Shown in pieces: positions 25,750 through 35,262 of a DNA stretch of 64,000 bases. The DNA is from Streptomyces albus subsp. albus (lineage in GTDB: Bacteria > Actinomycetota > Actinomycetes > Streptomycetales > Streptomycetaceae), in assembly GCF_000719865.1 (NCBI RefSeq), contig NZ_JOID01000003.1:186001-250000 (forward strand), in the 5' to 3' direction. Both the position numbers and the translations under genes were made by a program. Position 1 is the first letter of the stretch. The number at the start of each line of letters is the position of its first letter. The notes beneath the pieces are model-generated. The model did not search any database, was not told the origin of the DNA, and was given only the letters and a program-made list of their open reading frames with translations.

Positions 25750-26689
25750 CTGCGCACAGCTCCAGGTAGTAGCGGCGCCGCAGCGGACTCAGCGCCAGGA
25801 TCTCCGGCTCGCTCCAGCCGTAGGCGGTGGCGAGCAGGTGGACGTCGAGCAGCAGGTCCCGCGCCCAGGAGTCGAGTTCGGTCCAGAGGTAGGAGGCGAT
25901 GTCCAGCTCGGCCGGGGTGGCCTCGCCGCACTCGGGGCAGGCGACGCGGAGCGTCACCTCGGCGGCCGGGTCGGCGCGCTCGGCGGCCTCGGCGATCCGC
26001 CGCCGCACCCGCTCCGGCAGGACGTCGGGCAGCCGGTCGGCGGCGACCGGTTCGCCGTTCCGCGCGGCGGAGACGGTGCAGCGGGCCAGCAGCACCCGCC
26101 GGGCGGCCGCGGCCGCGCCGGAGGGGCCGGCGGGAGCCCCGCCCGCACCGCCGCCCTCGCCGGAATCCGCGCCCGCCGGGCCGGAGCCCGTACGGGAGGA
26201 GTCCCGGCCGGAGCCGGCACGGGACGCGGCGCCGCTCCCGGCACCGCCGCCGTCCGCCGTACCGCCGCCGGCCGCCGCCCGGGACGCCGCCGCGAGGTCG
26301 GCGACGGTGGGCAGCCGGAACTCGACCACCCAGCCGTCCTCCGCCACCCGCAACGGCCCCCCGGGCCGCGGCCGCTCACCGAGCAGCCGGCCCGCGTCGA
26401 GGTCGAACTCCATCGACGTCCCGCACGCACGGCACTCGATCCGCACCTGCATCCGCTCGCCGAAGAGCGCGCTCCGCAGCGCGAACAGGTCCGTCTCCCG
26501 CTCGCCGACCGGCATCGCCAGCAGTTCGCCGGTGCCGGCCCCCGGGCGGGCCGTGCGGTGCAGCAGCAGAGCCCGCCCGGGACCGGGCTGGGCAAGGCCC
26601 GCCTCCCACACGGCCAGCAGCTCCGCGGCCCCGGGCACGGTGCCCGCCCCGGGCCACGGGGCTCCCGCCGCCGGCTCCGTCGTCTCCAT
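25742..26689 (-). CDS. CIS-operon protein with zinc-ribbon-like CxxC pairs
   Basis: This 315-residue protein starts METTEPAAGA (ATG 26689; a GTG directly before it is an alternative start). Segments include LRSALFGERMQVRIECRACGTSMEFDLDAGRLL, VEFRLPTVADLAAAS, ARCTVSAARNGEPVAADRLPDVLPERV, VTLRVACPECGEATPAELDIASYLWTELDSWARDLLLDVHLLATAYGWSEPEILALSPLRRRYYLELCA. The two CxxC pairs probably bind one zinc. The C-terminal helices resemble T4-type baseplate/assembly proteins that read WSE..I..L...RR..YL. It follows the tube gene and is probably an assembly or chaperone component. The exact role is uncertain. Confidence 0.75.
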   Translation of the reverse strand: METTEPAAGAPWPGAGTVPGAAELLAVWEAGLAQPGPGRALLLHRTARPGAGTGELLAMPVGERETDLFALRSALFGERMQVRIECRACGTSMEFDLDAGRLLGERPRPGGPLRVAEDGWVVEFRLPTVADLAAASRAAAGGGTADGGGAGSGAASRAGSGRDSSRTGSGPAGADSGEGGGAGGAPAGPSGAAAAARRVLLARCTVSAARNGEPVAADRLPDVLPERVRRRIAEAAERADPAAEVTLRVACPECGEATPAELDIASYLWTELDSWARDLLLDVHLLATAYGWSEPEILALSPLRRRYYLELCADA

Positions 26690-26708
26690 CACGCGGCCCG
26701 CCCGGCGC

Positions 26709-27233
26709 TCAGACCGGGTTGGTGAAGGACGGCTCCGTCGGCTCCGGCACCTCGTAGTCCCGCTCCCAGCCCTCGCACTCCAGCTTGAGGCTCTGGATCG
26801 CGACGGCGTTGGCGTTGGCGTCCAGCTCGCCCAGTACCTGGTACTCGCTGGGCCAGGCCCGGTAGAGCTTGTGCGAGACGGCCACCTGCCCGGCCTCGTT
26901 GAGGACCTGGATCACGATGTCCCGGCGGAAGTCGGCGAGCGACACCTCGGCGCCCAGCCCGGCCCCGACCTGCCAGACCTTGTTGGCCCAGCGGTCGAAT
27001 TCCGGATCGTGGGTGACCCCGCGTTCGAGCGTCACGCCCTCGAATTCGGAACGCCCGGGCGATTTGCGCGGAGTGCTGGGGTCGCCGCCATTGCGGTGCT
27101 TGACCACTTCGGTGGTGCGCTTCAGCGGGCTGATTTTGCTGATGCCCGCGACCGTACGCCCGCCCCAGAGAACGAGGAACTTGAAATTCTTGTACGGGTC
27201 GAAGCGATGGGCGTTGATCTGAAACTCGGCCAT
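26709..27233 (-). CDS. CIS inner tube protein (Hcp/gp19-like)
   Basis: The 174-residue protein has the size and motifs of CIS tube subunits: INAHRFDPYKNFKFLVLWGGRTVAGISKISPLKRTTEVVKHRNGGD, SPGRSEFEGVTLERGVTHDPEFDRWANKVWQ, FRRDIVIQVLNEAGQVAVSHKLYRAWPSEYQVLGELDANANAVAIQSLKLECEGWERD. Hexamers of this protein stack into the inner tube that is expelled on contraction. It lies 7 bp downstream of the sheath gene, with AGGAA before the ATG. Only one tube gene is present in the window, whereas PVC-type systems have two. Confidence 0.96.
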   Translation of the reverse strand: MAEFQINAHRFDPYKNFKFLVLWGGRTVAGISKISPLKRTTEVVKHRNGGDPSTPRKSPGRSEFEGVTLERGVTHDPEFDRWANKVWQVGAGLGAEVSLADFRRDIVIQVLNEAGQVAVSHKLYRAWPSEYQVLGELDANANAVAIQSLKLECEGWERDYEVPEPTEPSFTNPV

Positions 27234-27240
27234 CGGATTC

Positions 27241-29088
27241 CTAAATCTCGAACTGTCCGGCGATCTGCTGGATCTTGACGACCACGAACTCCGCGGGCCT
27301 GACCGGCGCGAATCCCACGACGACGTTCACCACGCCCTGCGCGATGTCCTGCTCGGTGGTGGTGTCCGCGTCGCATTTCACGTAGTACGCCTCGCGCGGC
27401 GTGCGGCCCTTGAACGCGCCCTGACGGAACAGGGTGTGCAGGAACGACGAGGCGTCGAGCCGGATCTGCTGCCAGAGCTGTTCGCTGTTCGGCTCGAAGA
27501 CCACCCACTGCAGCCCGCGGTAGAGGCTCTCCTCGACGTGCAGGGCGAGCCGCCGCACCGGCACGTACTTCCAGTCGCTGTCCAGGCCGTCCGCGCCCTC
27601 CAGGGTGCGGGCCCCCCAGACCAGCGGGCCGAGCACCGGGAAGGTGCGCAGGCAGTTGACGCCCAGCGGGTTGAGGAGGCCGCTCTCCCGGTCGGTGATC
27701 CGCACGGTCAGCGACCGCACGCCGGCCAGCCGGGCCTCCGTGCCCGCCGCGGCCTTCCACACCCCGCGCTCACCGTCCGTACGGGCGGTGACGCCGGCGA
27801 CGGCGCCGGACGGCGGGAAGGCGCGCAGCCGCCCGGTGAGCGGGTCGGTCAGCCGCACCTGCGGGAAGTACAGCGCCGCGTAGTCGCTGCGGACCGGGTC
27901 GAACGCGGCCAGCCCGGCCCGCGCCCGGTCCACACTGGTCCAGGACGCCGGGGCGTCGACGAGCAGGAAGATCCGCCGCTCCTCGCAGAGCGCCACCGCC
28001 GCCGAGATCACCGTGACCATGTCCTCGGTGGACTCGTACGCCGCCAGCTCGGGCAGCGCCAGCAGGTTGACGTCGTCGGCGTCGCGCAGCGCGTGCAGCC
28101 CCGTCTTGAGGTCCTCGCTGCCGATGAGGTCCTGGGGTCCGGGCGGATCGCCGTCCGCGCCGCCGGTGAGCGGGAAGACGGGCGGATTGACCGAGCCCTC
28201 CAGCCCCAGGTCGTTGGCGCACTCGCCGAGGAACCGGACGGTGTCGCGGGGGTCCGCGGACCCGGCGACCACCTGGATCCGGTTGCCGAAGGCGGTGGCC
28301 TCGGCCCGGGCGAAGGCCCGCTTGCCGGGCGCGTCGGGCAGTGCCCGCAGCTTCCGCTCCAGCAGCAGGGCGAGTTCGGTGACGGTCACCGGGGCCGGGC
28401 CGTCCACCGCGGGGTCGTGCAGGGTGAAGCTGCGCTCCGCCTTGCCGATCTTGACGGTCAGCTCGACGGCCAGGTCGGGCAGTTCGGCCCCGAACGGCTT
28501 CGACACGGTGCCGGACGGATCGGGCCGGCCCTCGCCGGTCACCCGCACCCGCACCAGGTCGGAGCCCTCGTTCACCACGGTCTCCACGAAGCGCCCGTGA
28601 CCGGGGTCCATGGACAGACCGGTGTAGCTCTCCCGTGCCTCGCCGTCCGCGTCGGTGATCCGGAGATTGAAGGTCTCGTCCGGGCGCCGGGTGTCGTGGT
28701 CGACGGACACCCGCAGGCCGGAGCCCCAGACACCCGCCTCCCGGGCGGTGACCCGCAGCACCGGGCGGGCGCTGCCGTCCTCGGTGGACTCGAGCGTGAC
28801 CTCGGCCTCCTCGCCGGTGCCGGACGCGGCCACGCGCACGATCACCGCGGCGGAGCCGCCGTTGCCGAAGAACTGGTGGACGGCGTGGCCGACCGCGCTG
28901 CGGGCGGTGAGTCCCCCGAAGCGGCGTTCGAAGTCCGCGAAACTAGTGATCCGCACCGGCTGGTTGAGCGGCCCTCGGCGGGTGTGCCCGACGAAGGCGG
29001 TCACCGAGGTGGTGACCGCGCCGATGGTGCGGACGCTACTGGGAAGTTCCTCGATGTATACGCCGGGATGGGCCGTTCGCACCGGCAT
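27241..29088 (-). CDS. CIS contractile sheath protein
   Basis: This 615-residue protein carries the tail-sheath signature: N-terminal MPVRTAHPGVYIEELPSSVRTIGAVTTSVTAFVGHTRRGPLNQPVRITSFADFERRFGG, and C-terminal YVPVRRLALHVEESLYRGLQWVVFEPNSEQLWQQIRLDASSFLHTLFRQGAFKG and AEFVVVKIQQIAGQ. These two blocks make the handshake between sheath rings. The centre (residues about 120-370) is a variable surface domain. The start at ATG 29088 matches the family's usual N-terminus; an in-frame ATG three codons upstream is an alternative, and a purine-rich GAAGGG lies before both. It is the first gene of the CIS operon and the only sheath gene here. Confidence 0.96.
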   Translation of the reverse strand: MPVRTAHPGVYIEELPSSVRTIGAVTTSVTAFVGHTRRGPLNQPVRITSFADFERRFGGLTARSAVGHAVHQFFGNGGSAAVIVRVAASGTGEEAEVTLESTEDGSARPVLRVTAREAGVWGSGLRVSVDHDTRRPDETFNLRITDADGEARESYTGLSMDPGHGRFVETVVNEGSDLVRVRVTGEGRPDPSGTVSKPFGAELPDLAVELTVKIGKAERSFTLHDPAVDGPAPVTVTELALLLERKLRALPDAPGKRAFARAEATAFGNRIQVVAGSADPRDTVRFLGECANDLGLEGSVNPPVFPLTGGADGDPPGPQDLIGSEDLKTGLHALRDADDVNLLALPELAAYESTEDMVTVISAAVALCEERRIFLLVDAPASWTSVDRARAGLAAFDPVRSDYAALYFPQVRLTDPLTGRLRAFPPSGAVAGVTARTDGERGVWKAAAGTEARLAGVRSLTVRITDRESGLLNPLGVNCLRTFPVLGPLVWGARTLEGADGLDSDWKYVPVRRLALHVEESLYRGLQWVVFEPNSEQLWQQIRLDASSFLHTLFRQGAFKGRTPREAYYVKCDADTTTEQDIAQGVVNVVVGFAPVRPAEFVVVKIQQIAGQFEI

Positions 29089-29263
29089 TCCCTCCATTCC
29101 CTTCGCGCACCAAGAGATGAGAAGAAGGGATGAAGGAGTTGTGTACGGCCCATGAACGCGCGCGCACGTTCTCCGTCCCCCCGACGCACACCCCGCGCGA
29201 TTTTCTGTACCGCGCGCCCAGGCGTTCATTGCCTGTGGCTCTTGGTGCATGAGTGCCACTTGG

Positions 29264-29293
29264 AGTCTGGGTGCCCCGTCAAGCGGGGGTCAA
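29264..29293 (-). promoter_or_regulatory. Candidate promoter of the CIS operon
   Basis: On the minus strand TTGACC (29293-29288) is followed after 18 bp by CAGACT (29269-29264), about 175 bp upstream of the sheath start. A second TTGACG lies at 29282-29277 within the spacer. The -35 is good and the -10 is weak, so this is only a candidate. Confidence 0.3.
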
Positions 29294-29408
29294 GGACGGT
29301 TTCCAGCCTTTCGGTGAAGCGGAAGATTGTATTCCGGAGGCCGTGCTCCGGGTGTGGACGACGGGATTTTTCAGGGCCGGGATGGATGTGTGCGATCAGG
29401 TGAGTGGC

Positions 29409-29425
29409 GGAATTCAATATTCCGG
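29409..29425. promoter_or_regulatory. Inverted repeat CGGAAT-N5-ATTCCG
   Basis: This is a perfect 6-bp inverted repeat in an AT-rich patch upstream of the candidate CIS promoter. It has the form of a small operator. No regulator is identified. Confidence 0.35.
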
Positions 29426-29894
29426 GGATCGGATTAAGTCGAAAGGGTGAGTGCGTCGGCGCGCCGGTTTGTCTGCCGAAAGGCGAGAAATGAGCGCTTT
29501 GGCCAAGGGGTGCGGGACGCGGGAGTCCGTACGAGATCTGAAGGCGCCGTGTACGGCCCTCGATGGCGCAGGCGGCGTGCGGCGTGCGGCGGGCGGCAGA
29601 TGGCAGGCAGCGGGCGGCGGCCGCCCGAGCGCCGGCGGGCCCAGGCCGGGCTGCCGCGCAGCGCAAGCGGTCCTGTGCGCCGGCGGCCCGGCGGCCCGGC
29701 GGCCCGGCGATCCGGCGAGCCGGGAACCCGTGAAGCCCGGAAGGAGATGAGGGGGGTGGGGAGGGTTCATGAGAGACGCCCGGCACCGGCCTCCACCGCT
29801 GGTGCCGGGCGTCACCCGGTCGGCGCAGCCGCCCCGGGCGAGGCCACTGTCGCCGATGCCGGGCATATCCCCGGAACGGCGCGCCGCCACTCCC

Positions 29895-29935
29895 GTGATC
29901 TGTGACTGTAATCACCGCGCGCATGTGATCTGCGA
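29895..29935. promoter_or_regulatory. Paired GTGATC motifs upstream of sucC
   Basis: GTGATCTGTGA (29895) and GTGATCTGCGA (29925) lie exactly 30 bp apart, about 200 bp before sucC. The first also pairs with a downstream ATCAC as an imperfect palindrome. The spacing of nearly three helical turns suggests cooperative binding of a regulator, perhaps CRP- or GntR-like. Confidence 0.35.
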
Positions 29936-30108
29936 TTTAGGGCGCTCCCGCGTACGGCGATAACCTGCGAGGCGGACATGCCGCGTACCGGCCAGTGTGT
30001 GCGCCTCCCAGTGACCGCGTCGTCACGCTGCCCCTGCGGCACGCCCATGCAGACAACGCACCGCAATCACCACGACAGCGGTATCGAGACGCAAAGGGAC
30101 GGACGCGC

Positions 30109-31284
30109 GTGGACCTGTTCGAGTATCAGGCGAGGGACCTCTTCGCCAAGCACGGTGTACCGGTGCTGGCCGGTGAAGTGATCGACACGCCTGAGGCGGC
30201 GCGCGAGGTGACCGAGCGTCTCGGCGGCCGCGCGGTCGTCAAGGCGCAGGTCAAGGTCGGTGGCCGCGGCAAGGCCGGCGGCGTGAAGCTGGCCAAGGAC
30301 CCGGCCGACGCGGTCGAGAAGGCCGGCCAGATCCTGGGCATGGACATCAAGGGCCACACGGTCCACAAGGTGATGCTGGCCCAGACCGCGGAGATCAAGG
30401 AGGAGTACTACGTCTCCTTCCTGCTGGACCGCACCAACCGCACCTTCCTGGCCATGGCCTCCGTCGAGGGCGGCATGGACATCGAGGAGGTCGCGGCCAC
30501 CAAGCCCGAGGCCCTCGCGAAGATCCCGGTGGACGCCAACGAGGGCGTGACCCCCGAGAAGGCCCGCGAGATCGTCGAGGCGGCGAAGTTCCCCGCCGAC
30601 GTGGCGGACCAGATCGCCGAGATCCTGCAGACCCTGTGGAAGGCGTTCATCGCCGAGGACGCGCTCCTCGTCGAGGTCAACCCGCTGGCCAAGACCGGTG
30701 ACGACGGCAAGGTCCTGGCGCTGGACGGCAAGGTGTCCCTGGACGCCAACGCCGACTTCCGCCAGCCGGACCACGCGGCGCTGGAGGACAAGGCCGCGGC
30801 CGACCCGCTGGAGGCCGCCGCCAAGGCCAAGGGCCTCAACTACGTCAAGCTCGACGGCGAGGTCGGCATCATCGGCAACGGCGCGGGTCTCGTGATGAGC
30901 ACCCTGGACGTCGTCGCGTACGCCGGTGAGGCGCACAACAACGTCAAGCCCGCCAACTTCCTCGACATCGGCGGCGGTGCCTCCGCCGAGGTGATGGCGA
31001 ACGGCCTGGAGATCATCCTGGGCGACCCGGCCGTCAAGTCCGTCTTCGTCAACGTCTTCGGTGGCATCACCGCCTGTGACGCGGTCGCCAACGGCATCGT
31101 GCAGGCCCTGGAGCTGCTGAAGTCCAAGGGCGAGGAGGTCGACAAGCCGCTGGTCGTGCGGCTCGACGGCAACAACGCGGAGCTGGGGCGCAAGATCCTC
31201 TCCGACGCGAACCACCCGCTGGTCCAGCAGGTGGACACCATGGACGGTGCGGCCGACCGTGCCGCCGAGCTGGCTGCTAAGTAA
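30109..31284 (+). CDS. sucC: Succinyl-CoA synthetase (ADP-forming) beta subunit
   Basis: Together with SucD this enzyme makes ATP while converting succinyl-CoA to succinate in the TCA cycle. The 391-residue length is normal. The N-terminus [22 protein letters not shown] is the family's usual start, here from GTG 30109 with AAAGGGA upstream. The ATP-grasp part shows [21 protein letters not shown] and [23 protein letters not shown] segments. The C-terminal CoA-ligase domain shows [22 protein letters not shown] and [16 protein letters not shown]. sucD follows after 21 bp, forming a two-gene operon that ends at a strong hairpin. Confidence 0.98.
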   Translation: MDLFEYQARDLFAKHGVPVLAGEVIDTPEAAREVTERLGGRAVVKAQVKVGGRGKAGGVKLAKDPADAVEKAGQILGMDIKGHTVHKVMLAQTAEIKEEYYVSFLLDRTNRTFLAMASVEGGMDIEEVAATKPEALAKIPVDANEGVTPEKAREIVEAAKFPADVADQIAEILQTLWKAFIAEDALLVEVNPLAKTGDDGKVLALDGKVSLDANADFRQPDHAALEDKAAADPLEAAAKAKGLNYVKLDGEVGIIGNGAGLVMSTLDVVAYAGEAHNNVKPANFLDIGGGASAEVMANGLEIILGDPAVKSVFVNVFGGITACDAVANGIVQALELLKSKGEEVDKPLVVRLDGNNAELGRKILSDANHPLVQQVDTMDGAADRAAELAAK

Positions 31285-31305
31285 AGGGAACGGGTCACCA
31301 ACACC

Positions 31306-32190
31306 ATGGCTATCTTCCTCACCAAGGAAAGCAAGGTCATCGTCCAGGGGATGACCGGCTCCGAGGGCCAGAAGCACACCAAGCGGATGCTTGCCTCGGG
31401 TACGAACATCGTCGGCGGCGTGAACCCGCGCAAGGCGGGCACCAAGGTCGACTTCGACGGCACCGAGGTGCCCGTCTTCGGCTCCGTCAAGGAGGCCATG
31501 GAGGCCACCGGCGCGGACGTCACCGTGATCTTCGTTCCGCCGAAGTTCGCGAAGGACGCGGTCGTCGAGGCGATCGACGCCGAGATCGGTCTGGCCGTCG
31601 TCATCACCGAGGGCATCGCGGTGCACGACACCGCCGCGTTCTGGGCCCACGCCGGCGCCAAGGGCAACAAGACCCGGATCGTCGGCCCCAACTGCCCGGG
31701 TCTCATCTCCCCCGGACAGTCGAACGCCGGCATCATCCCGGCCGACATCACCAACGCCGGCCGCATCGGCCTGGTCTCGAAGTCGGGCACGCTGACGTAC
31801 CAGATGATGTACGAGCTGCGCGACCTGGGCTTCTCGTCGGCCGTCGGCATCGGTGGCGACCCGGTCATCGGCACCACGCACATCGACGCCCTGGCCGCCT
31901 TCGAGGCCGACCCCGACACCGACCTGATCGTGATGATCGGTGAGATCGGCGGCGACGCCGAGGAGCGGGCCGCGGAGTACATCAAGGCGAACGTGACGAA
32001 GCCGGTCGTCGGCTACGTCGCCGGGTTCACCGCGCCCGAGGGCAAGACCATGGGCCACGCCGGCGCCATCGTCTCCGGCTCCTCCGGCACCGCGCAGGCG
32101 AAGAAGGAGGCCCTGGAGGCCGCGGGTGTGAAGGTCGGCAAGACGCCGTCCGAGACGGCCCGCCTCGCGCGCGCCGCGCTCGCCGGCTGA
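31306..32190 (+). CDS. sucD: Succinyl-CoA synthetase alpha subunit
   Basis: This 294-residue protein is the CoA-binding, phosphohistidine-carrying subunit of succinyl-CoA synthetase. The N-terminal Rossmann CoA-binding domain reads [42 protein letters not shown]. The active-site region is [27 protein letters not shown], where the His of GHAGA is the residue phosphorylated in the catalytic cycle of the family. [16 protein letters not shown] and [12 protein letters not shown] are also conserved. It completes the sucCD operon. Confidence 0.98.
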   Translation: MAIFLTKESKVIVQGMTGSEGQKHTKRMLASGTNIVGGVNPRKAGTKVDFDGTEVPVFGSVKEAMEATGADVTVIFVPPKFAKDAVVEAIDAEIGLAVVITEGIAVHDTAAFWAHAGAKGNKTRIVGPNCPGLISPGQSNAGIIPADITNAGRIGLVSKSGTLTYQMMYELRDLGFSSAVGIGGDPVIGTTHIDALAAFEADPDTDLIVMIGEIGGDAEERAAEYIKANVTKPVVGYVAGFTAPEGKTMGHAGAIVSGSSGTAQAKKEALEAAGVKVGKTPSETARLARAALAG

Positions 32191-32257
32191 TCTCCGGCCA
32201 CCCGGCCACCCGGCCACCGGCCACCGGCCCTCGGGCTGAACGCCCGCAAGGCCGCCT

Positions 32258-32304
32258 CGCAGGGCGCCGGTTCCCCCTTCCCGGGCGGGAACCGGCGCCC
32301 TGCG
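32258..32304. terminator. Strong hairpin after sucCD
   Basis: A perfect 18-bp stem (32258-32275 with 32287-32304) closes an 11-base loop, 68 bp after the sucD stop. There is no T-run, as is usual for Streptomyces terminators. Confidence 0.85.
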
Positions 32305-32461
32305 GCATGCCCGGGCCCGCTTACCCGCACCCCGCCTGCCCGGACCTGCCCGGCCGTCCGGGCGTCCGGCCCGGATCATCCGATCAGTCGGGTGATCCAA
32401 CGACACAACGAACATATGCGGCTAACCGGATTTACAGGATGCCCCTTGGCAGCATGGCCGT

Positions 32462-33979
32462 GTGAGCCGACCGATCGCCGACCCCGGCCTGCTGCCCCTG
32501 TCCGTCCGTGACCACTCCGCCGCCCCGCCCGCCCGGCTCGGCGACCGTCTCCGCACCGCAGGAGCAGGAATGGCCGGTGGCGCGGTCGCGGCCGGCGTGG
32601 GGCTCGGCGTGCCCGCCGTGGCGGTGCTGGCCCACTGGATCATCTCGGCCGACCCCGGCGCCGGGCCGGAGGGCGCCCTGCGGACCGCCGCCGCCCTCTG
32701 GCTCCTCGGTCACGGCGCCGAACTCCTCCGCGCCACCGGGGCGGACGGCGGCACGGCACCCGTGGGACTGCCGCCGCTGCTGATCGGGCTGCTGCCGGTG
32801 TGGCTGCTGTACCGCTCGGCGCGACGGGCCACGGAGGCGGCGGAGCAGGCGGAGGCCGCGGAAACCGCGGTGCTCGCGGAGGCGGCCCTGGCGGTGGGCG
32901 TCGCACGGACGGAGTTCACGGGACGAGGACGGCCGGCCGGTAACCGCGAAGCGGCACGCGGTGGTGCGCCGGAGGGCCGTGCGGCGGCGGATGAGGAGTC
33001 CCTGCATGCGCCCGCGTACAGCGCGTTCGGCACACTCGGCTGGCTCTGCGCCGGCTACCTCCTCGTCGGACTCGGCGCCGTCCTCTACGCCGACGACGGA
33101 CCGCTCCGGGCCGTGCCCGCCGAGGCGCTGCCGCGGCTCTGCGCCGTCTGCGCCGTGACGGTGCTGTGCGGCACCTGGGCCTCCGGCGGTCTGGCCGAGC
33201 GCCGGCTGCCCCCGGGCGTGCGCGCCGCTCTGCGCCGGCTGCCGCGCGCGCTGCGCGCCCCGTTCGGCTACCCCGAAGCGGGGGCGGGGCCCCGGGCGGC
33301 GGCCCGGGGCGTCGCGGTTCTTCTCTGCGGCGGCGCGCTGCTGGTGGCCGTGTCGCTCGCCGTGCACGGAACCGAGGCCCGGGACGCGCTGCTGGTCCTG
33401 GACGGGACGGTGCCCGGCCGCGCTTCCGTGCTGCTGCTGTGCCTGGCCCTGGTGCCCAACGCGGCCGTCTGGGCCGCGGCCTACGGGCTGGGGCCCGGCT
33501 TCACGGCGGGCGCGGGCAGCACGGTCACCGCCCTTGCCACCACGGGCTACCCGGAGCTGCCGCGTTTCCCCCTGCTCGCCGCGCTCCCGTCCGAGGGCCC
33601 CGGCTCCCCGCTGACCTGGGCCGCCGGCGCGATCCCCGTGATGGCGGGCCTGGCCGTCGGCCGGCGCGCGGCCCTCGCCGCGTACCGGGCGCGGGCGGCG
33701 GGGCGGCCTGTCCCCGCCTGGTGGCAGACCCTGCTGACCGCCATGTACGGGGCGATGGTCTGCGGGCTCGCGATGACGCTCATCGCGGCGGCGTCGGGCG
33801 GCACCCTGGGCACCGGTGCGCTGGCCCGCCTCGGGCCCGACGCCTGGACCACCGGGGTGGCGGCGGCCGCCTGGACGGGCGCGTTCGGGCTGCCCACCGC
33901 GCTCGTGCTGCACGGCTGGTGGCTCAGGAAGAGCCGGTGGCGCGGCGCGGGCCCGGATCCCGTCACCGCCACGGCCTGA
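32462..33979 (+). CDS. DUF6350-family polytopic membrane protein
   Basis: This 505-residue protein has about ten hydrophobic segments (for example [80 protein letters not shown]). It matches the actinobacterial DUF6350 integral membrane proteins that lie between sucD and purN, described as cell-division-associated permease-like. GTG 32462 is taken as the start. The best clues to its role are its conserved place and fold; no substrate motif is visible. A hydrophilic loop near residues 120-180 is Ala/Glu/Arg-rich. Confidence 0.85.
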   Translation: MSRPIADPGLLPLSVRDHSAAPPARLGDRLRTAGAGMAGGAVAAGVGLGVPAVAVLAHWIISADPGAGPEGALRTAAALWLLGHGAELLRATGADGGTAPVGLPPLLIGLLPVWLLYRSARRATEAAEQAEAAETAVLAEAALAVGVARTEFTGRGRPAGNREAARGGAPEGRAAADEESLHAPAYSAFGTLGWLCAGYLLVGLGAVLYADDGPLRAVPAEALPRLCAVCAVTVLCGTWASGGLAERRLPPGVRAALRRLPRALRAPFGYPEAGAGPRAAARGVAVLLCGGALLVAVSLAVHGTEARDALLVLDGTVPGRASVLLLCLALVPNAAVWAAAYGLGPGFTAGAGSTVTALATTGYPELPRFPLLAALPSEGPGSPLTWAAGAIPVMAGLAVGRRAALAAYRARAAGRPVPAWWQTLLTAMYGAMVCGLAMTLIAAASGGTLGTGALARLGPDAWTTGVAAAAWTGAFGLPTALVLHGWWLRKSRWRGAGPDPVTATA

Positions 33980-34013
33980 CGGCAGGATCCCCGGCCGGCA
34001 CGGCCCGCCGGCC

Positions 34014-35015
34014 TCAGTCCGGGACGCCGAGGAGGGGGCGGAGACGCTCGGGGAGGAGTTCCTCGCACTGCTGCTGGGAGGAACGGGTCAGGGCGTCGTC
34101 CACACACGTGTAGTAGTCGCGGTAGACGATCTGGAAGGTGTAGGTCGTCGCCACGACGGCCAGGGCGAGGCTGCCCGTGATCAGGCCGCTGACCGCCGCG
34201 CTCTTCTGCGACCTGGCCCCGTAACCGCCGTTCTGCGCCGCGCCCTTGGCGGGCCCGGCGGCGGGGGCGCCCCCGGCGTCCGGGGCGCCCGACACGTCCT
34301 CCGGGCGGGCCGCGGCGGTGCGGGCCGGCGAACGCTCCGGGCGGGGCGCCTTGCCCCGCAGGGAGCTGATGCCCCAGTACAGGGCGAGGGAGCCCAGCAG
34401 CAGGGCGATCTCCGGGAGGCTGAACAGGGCGAGGATGAACGCCCACATACCGGCGACCATCGCGTAGCGTGCGCGCCGCTGGTTCGGGTCCGTCGGGTCC
34501 CAGCGCAGCTCGCCGGGGCCGCCGGGCCCCTCGGAGCGGCCCGGCCCGTCCTGCCGTCCGCCCCCGAAGCCGCCGCTCTGCCGGCCCGGCTGGCGGCTGC
34601 TCCACCGGGAGCTGCCCCAGGAGGGCCGCCGGCCGCCGTCCTCGCCGCCGCCCCGGCCCTCGCCGGGGCCGCCGCGGGGCCGCCACTCCTCGTCGGGGCG
34701 GCCTTCCGGCGGCGGCGCGAAGGGGTTGTCGGGCTCACCGGCCCGGTCGCCGCCGTTCCCGGCGCCCCGGCCGTTCCCGGCGCCCCGGCCGTCCCGTCCG
34801 TTCCCGGCGCCCTCCGGGCCCCGCCCGGTGTCCCGCGGACCGCCGCCGCCCTCACCACCGCCGCCAGTGCCACTGCCGCCACTGCCGCTGTCGTGTGCGT
34901 CACGTCCGTCCCGCCCGCCGGAGGCCGGGGACGCCGATGCCGGGGGGCGTTCGCGCAGCAGCGGAGTCGGGAACGGCGGGAGGCTGGGAGTCGCGCGGAG
35001 GCTTCGGTCCGGCAT
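34014..35015 (-). CDS. Membrane protein with long disordered N-terminus
   Basis: The 333-residue protein has about 180 N-terminal residues rich in Gly, Pro and Arg with tandem-like [11 protein letters not shown] and GGPGE strings. Two membrane regions follow: [36 protein letters not shown] (residues about 180-218) and [23 protein letters not shown] (about 275-298). The C-terminal 30 residues ([25 protein letters not shown]) carry two Cys that could form a disulfide outside the cell. It converges on the DUF6350 gene with a 34-bp gap and diverges from purN. The function is unknown; position near purN is typical of Streptomyces. Confidence 0.8.
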   Translation of the reverse strand: MPDRSLRATPSLPPFPTPLLRERPPASASPASGGRDGRDAHDSGSGGSGTGGGGEGGGGPRDTGRGPEGAGNGRDGRGAGNGRGAGNGGDRAGEPDNPFAPPPEGRPDEEWRPRGGPGEGRGGGEDGGRRPSWGSSRWSSRQPGRQSGGFGGGRQDGPGRSEGPGGPGELRWDPTDPNQRRARYAMVAGMWAFILALFSLPEIALLLGSLALYWGISSLRGKAPRPERSPARTAAARPEDVSGAPDAGGAPAAGPAKGAAQNGGYGARSQKSAAVSGLITGSLALAVVATTYTFQIVYRDYYTCVDDALTRSSQQQCEELLPERLRPLLGVPD

Positions 35016-35262
35016 CTGGAGTGTTGTCTTCCCTCGTGTCGTCGTCCGGGCCGCGGGCCCGCGTCGGCGGATTCGGCCCTTGGAGTGACGTCGGTGTCTG
35101 AGACGCACGCTACCTTCCGCGCGCGCCCCCGTCCCGCGGGGGCTGCCCGCGGTGCCGGTATCGTGGCCCCCGGTCGGCGGCTTCGTAGGGTCTTCCGGAC
35201 ACCAGGATGCTCCTCGCTTGTGCGACCCCACAAACCTGCGCCCCGTGAGAGAGAGTTCCGCC

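Larger units (their letters stand above)
29089..30108. other. Gene-free divergent control region between CIS operon and sucC
   Basis: I see no convincing gene in this 1020-bp stretch. The part nearest the CIS operon (about 29290-29450) is notably AT-richer than the surroundings and contains a candidate minus-strand promoter and a short inverted repeat. The middle (29570-29720) is Gly/Pro-like GC-rich DNA with many short cggcggccc-type repeats. The right part carries paired GTGATC motifs upstream of sucC. Reading frames through it lack ribosome sites and homology-like motifs. Confidence 0.7.

Noticed and set aside
13525..29088. Calling the CIS a prophage
   Set aside because: No capsid, terminase, portal, integrase or lysis genes; gene content and the DUF4255, AAA+ and DUF4157 members are CIS-specific.
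29141..29559. Repeat of gtgtacggccc at 29141 and 29549
   Set aside because: Eleven bases without symmetry or matching flanks; chance is likely.
29226..29924. Several open frames of 60-230 codons in the CIS-sucC gap
   Set aside because: No ribosome sites, no family motifs, repeat-derived composition and conflicting overlaps.
35016..35262. Purine riboswitch before purN
   Set aside because: No three-way junction pattern is visible, and such riboswitches are not typical of actinobacteria.
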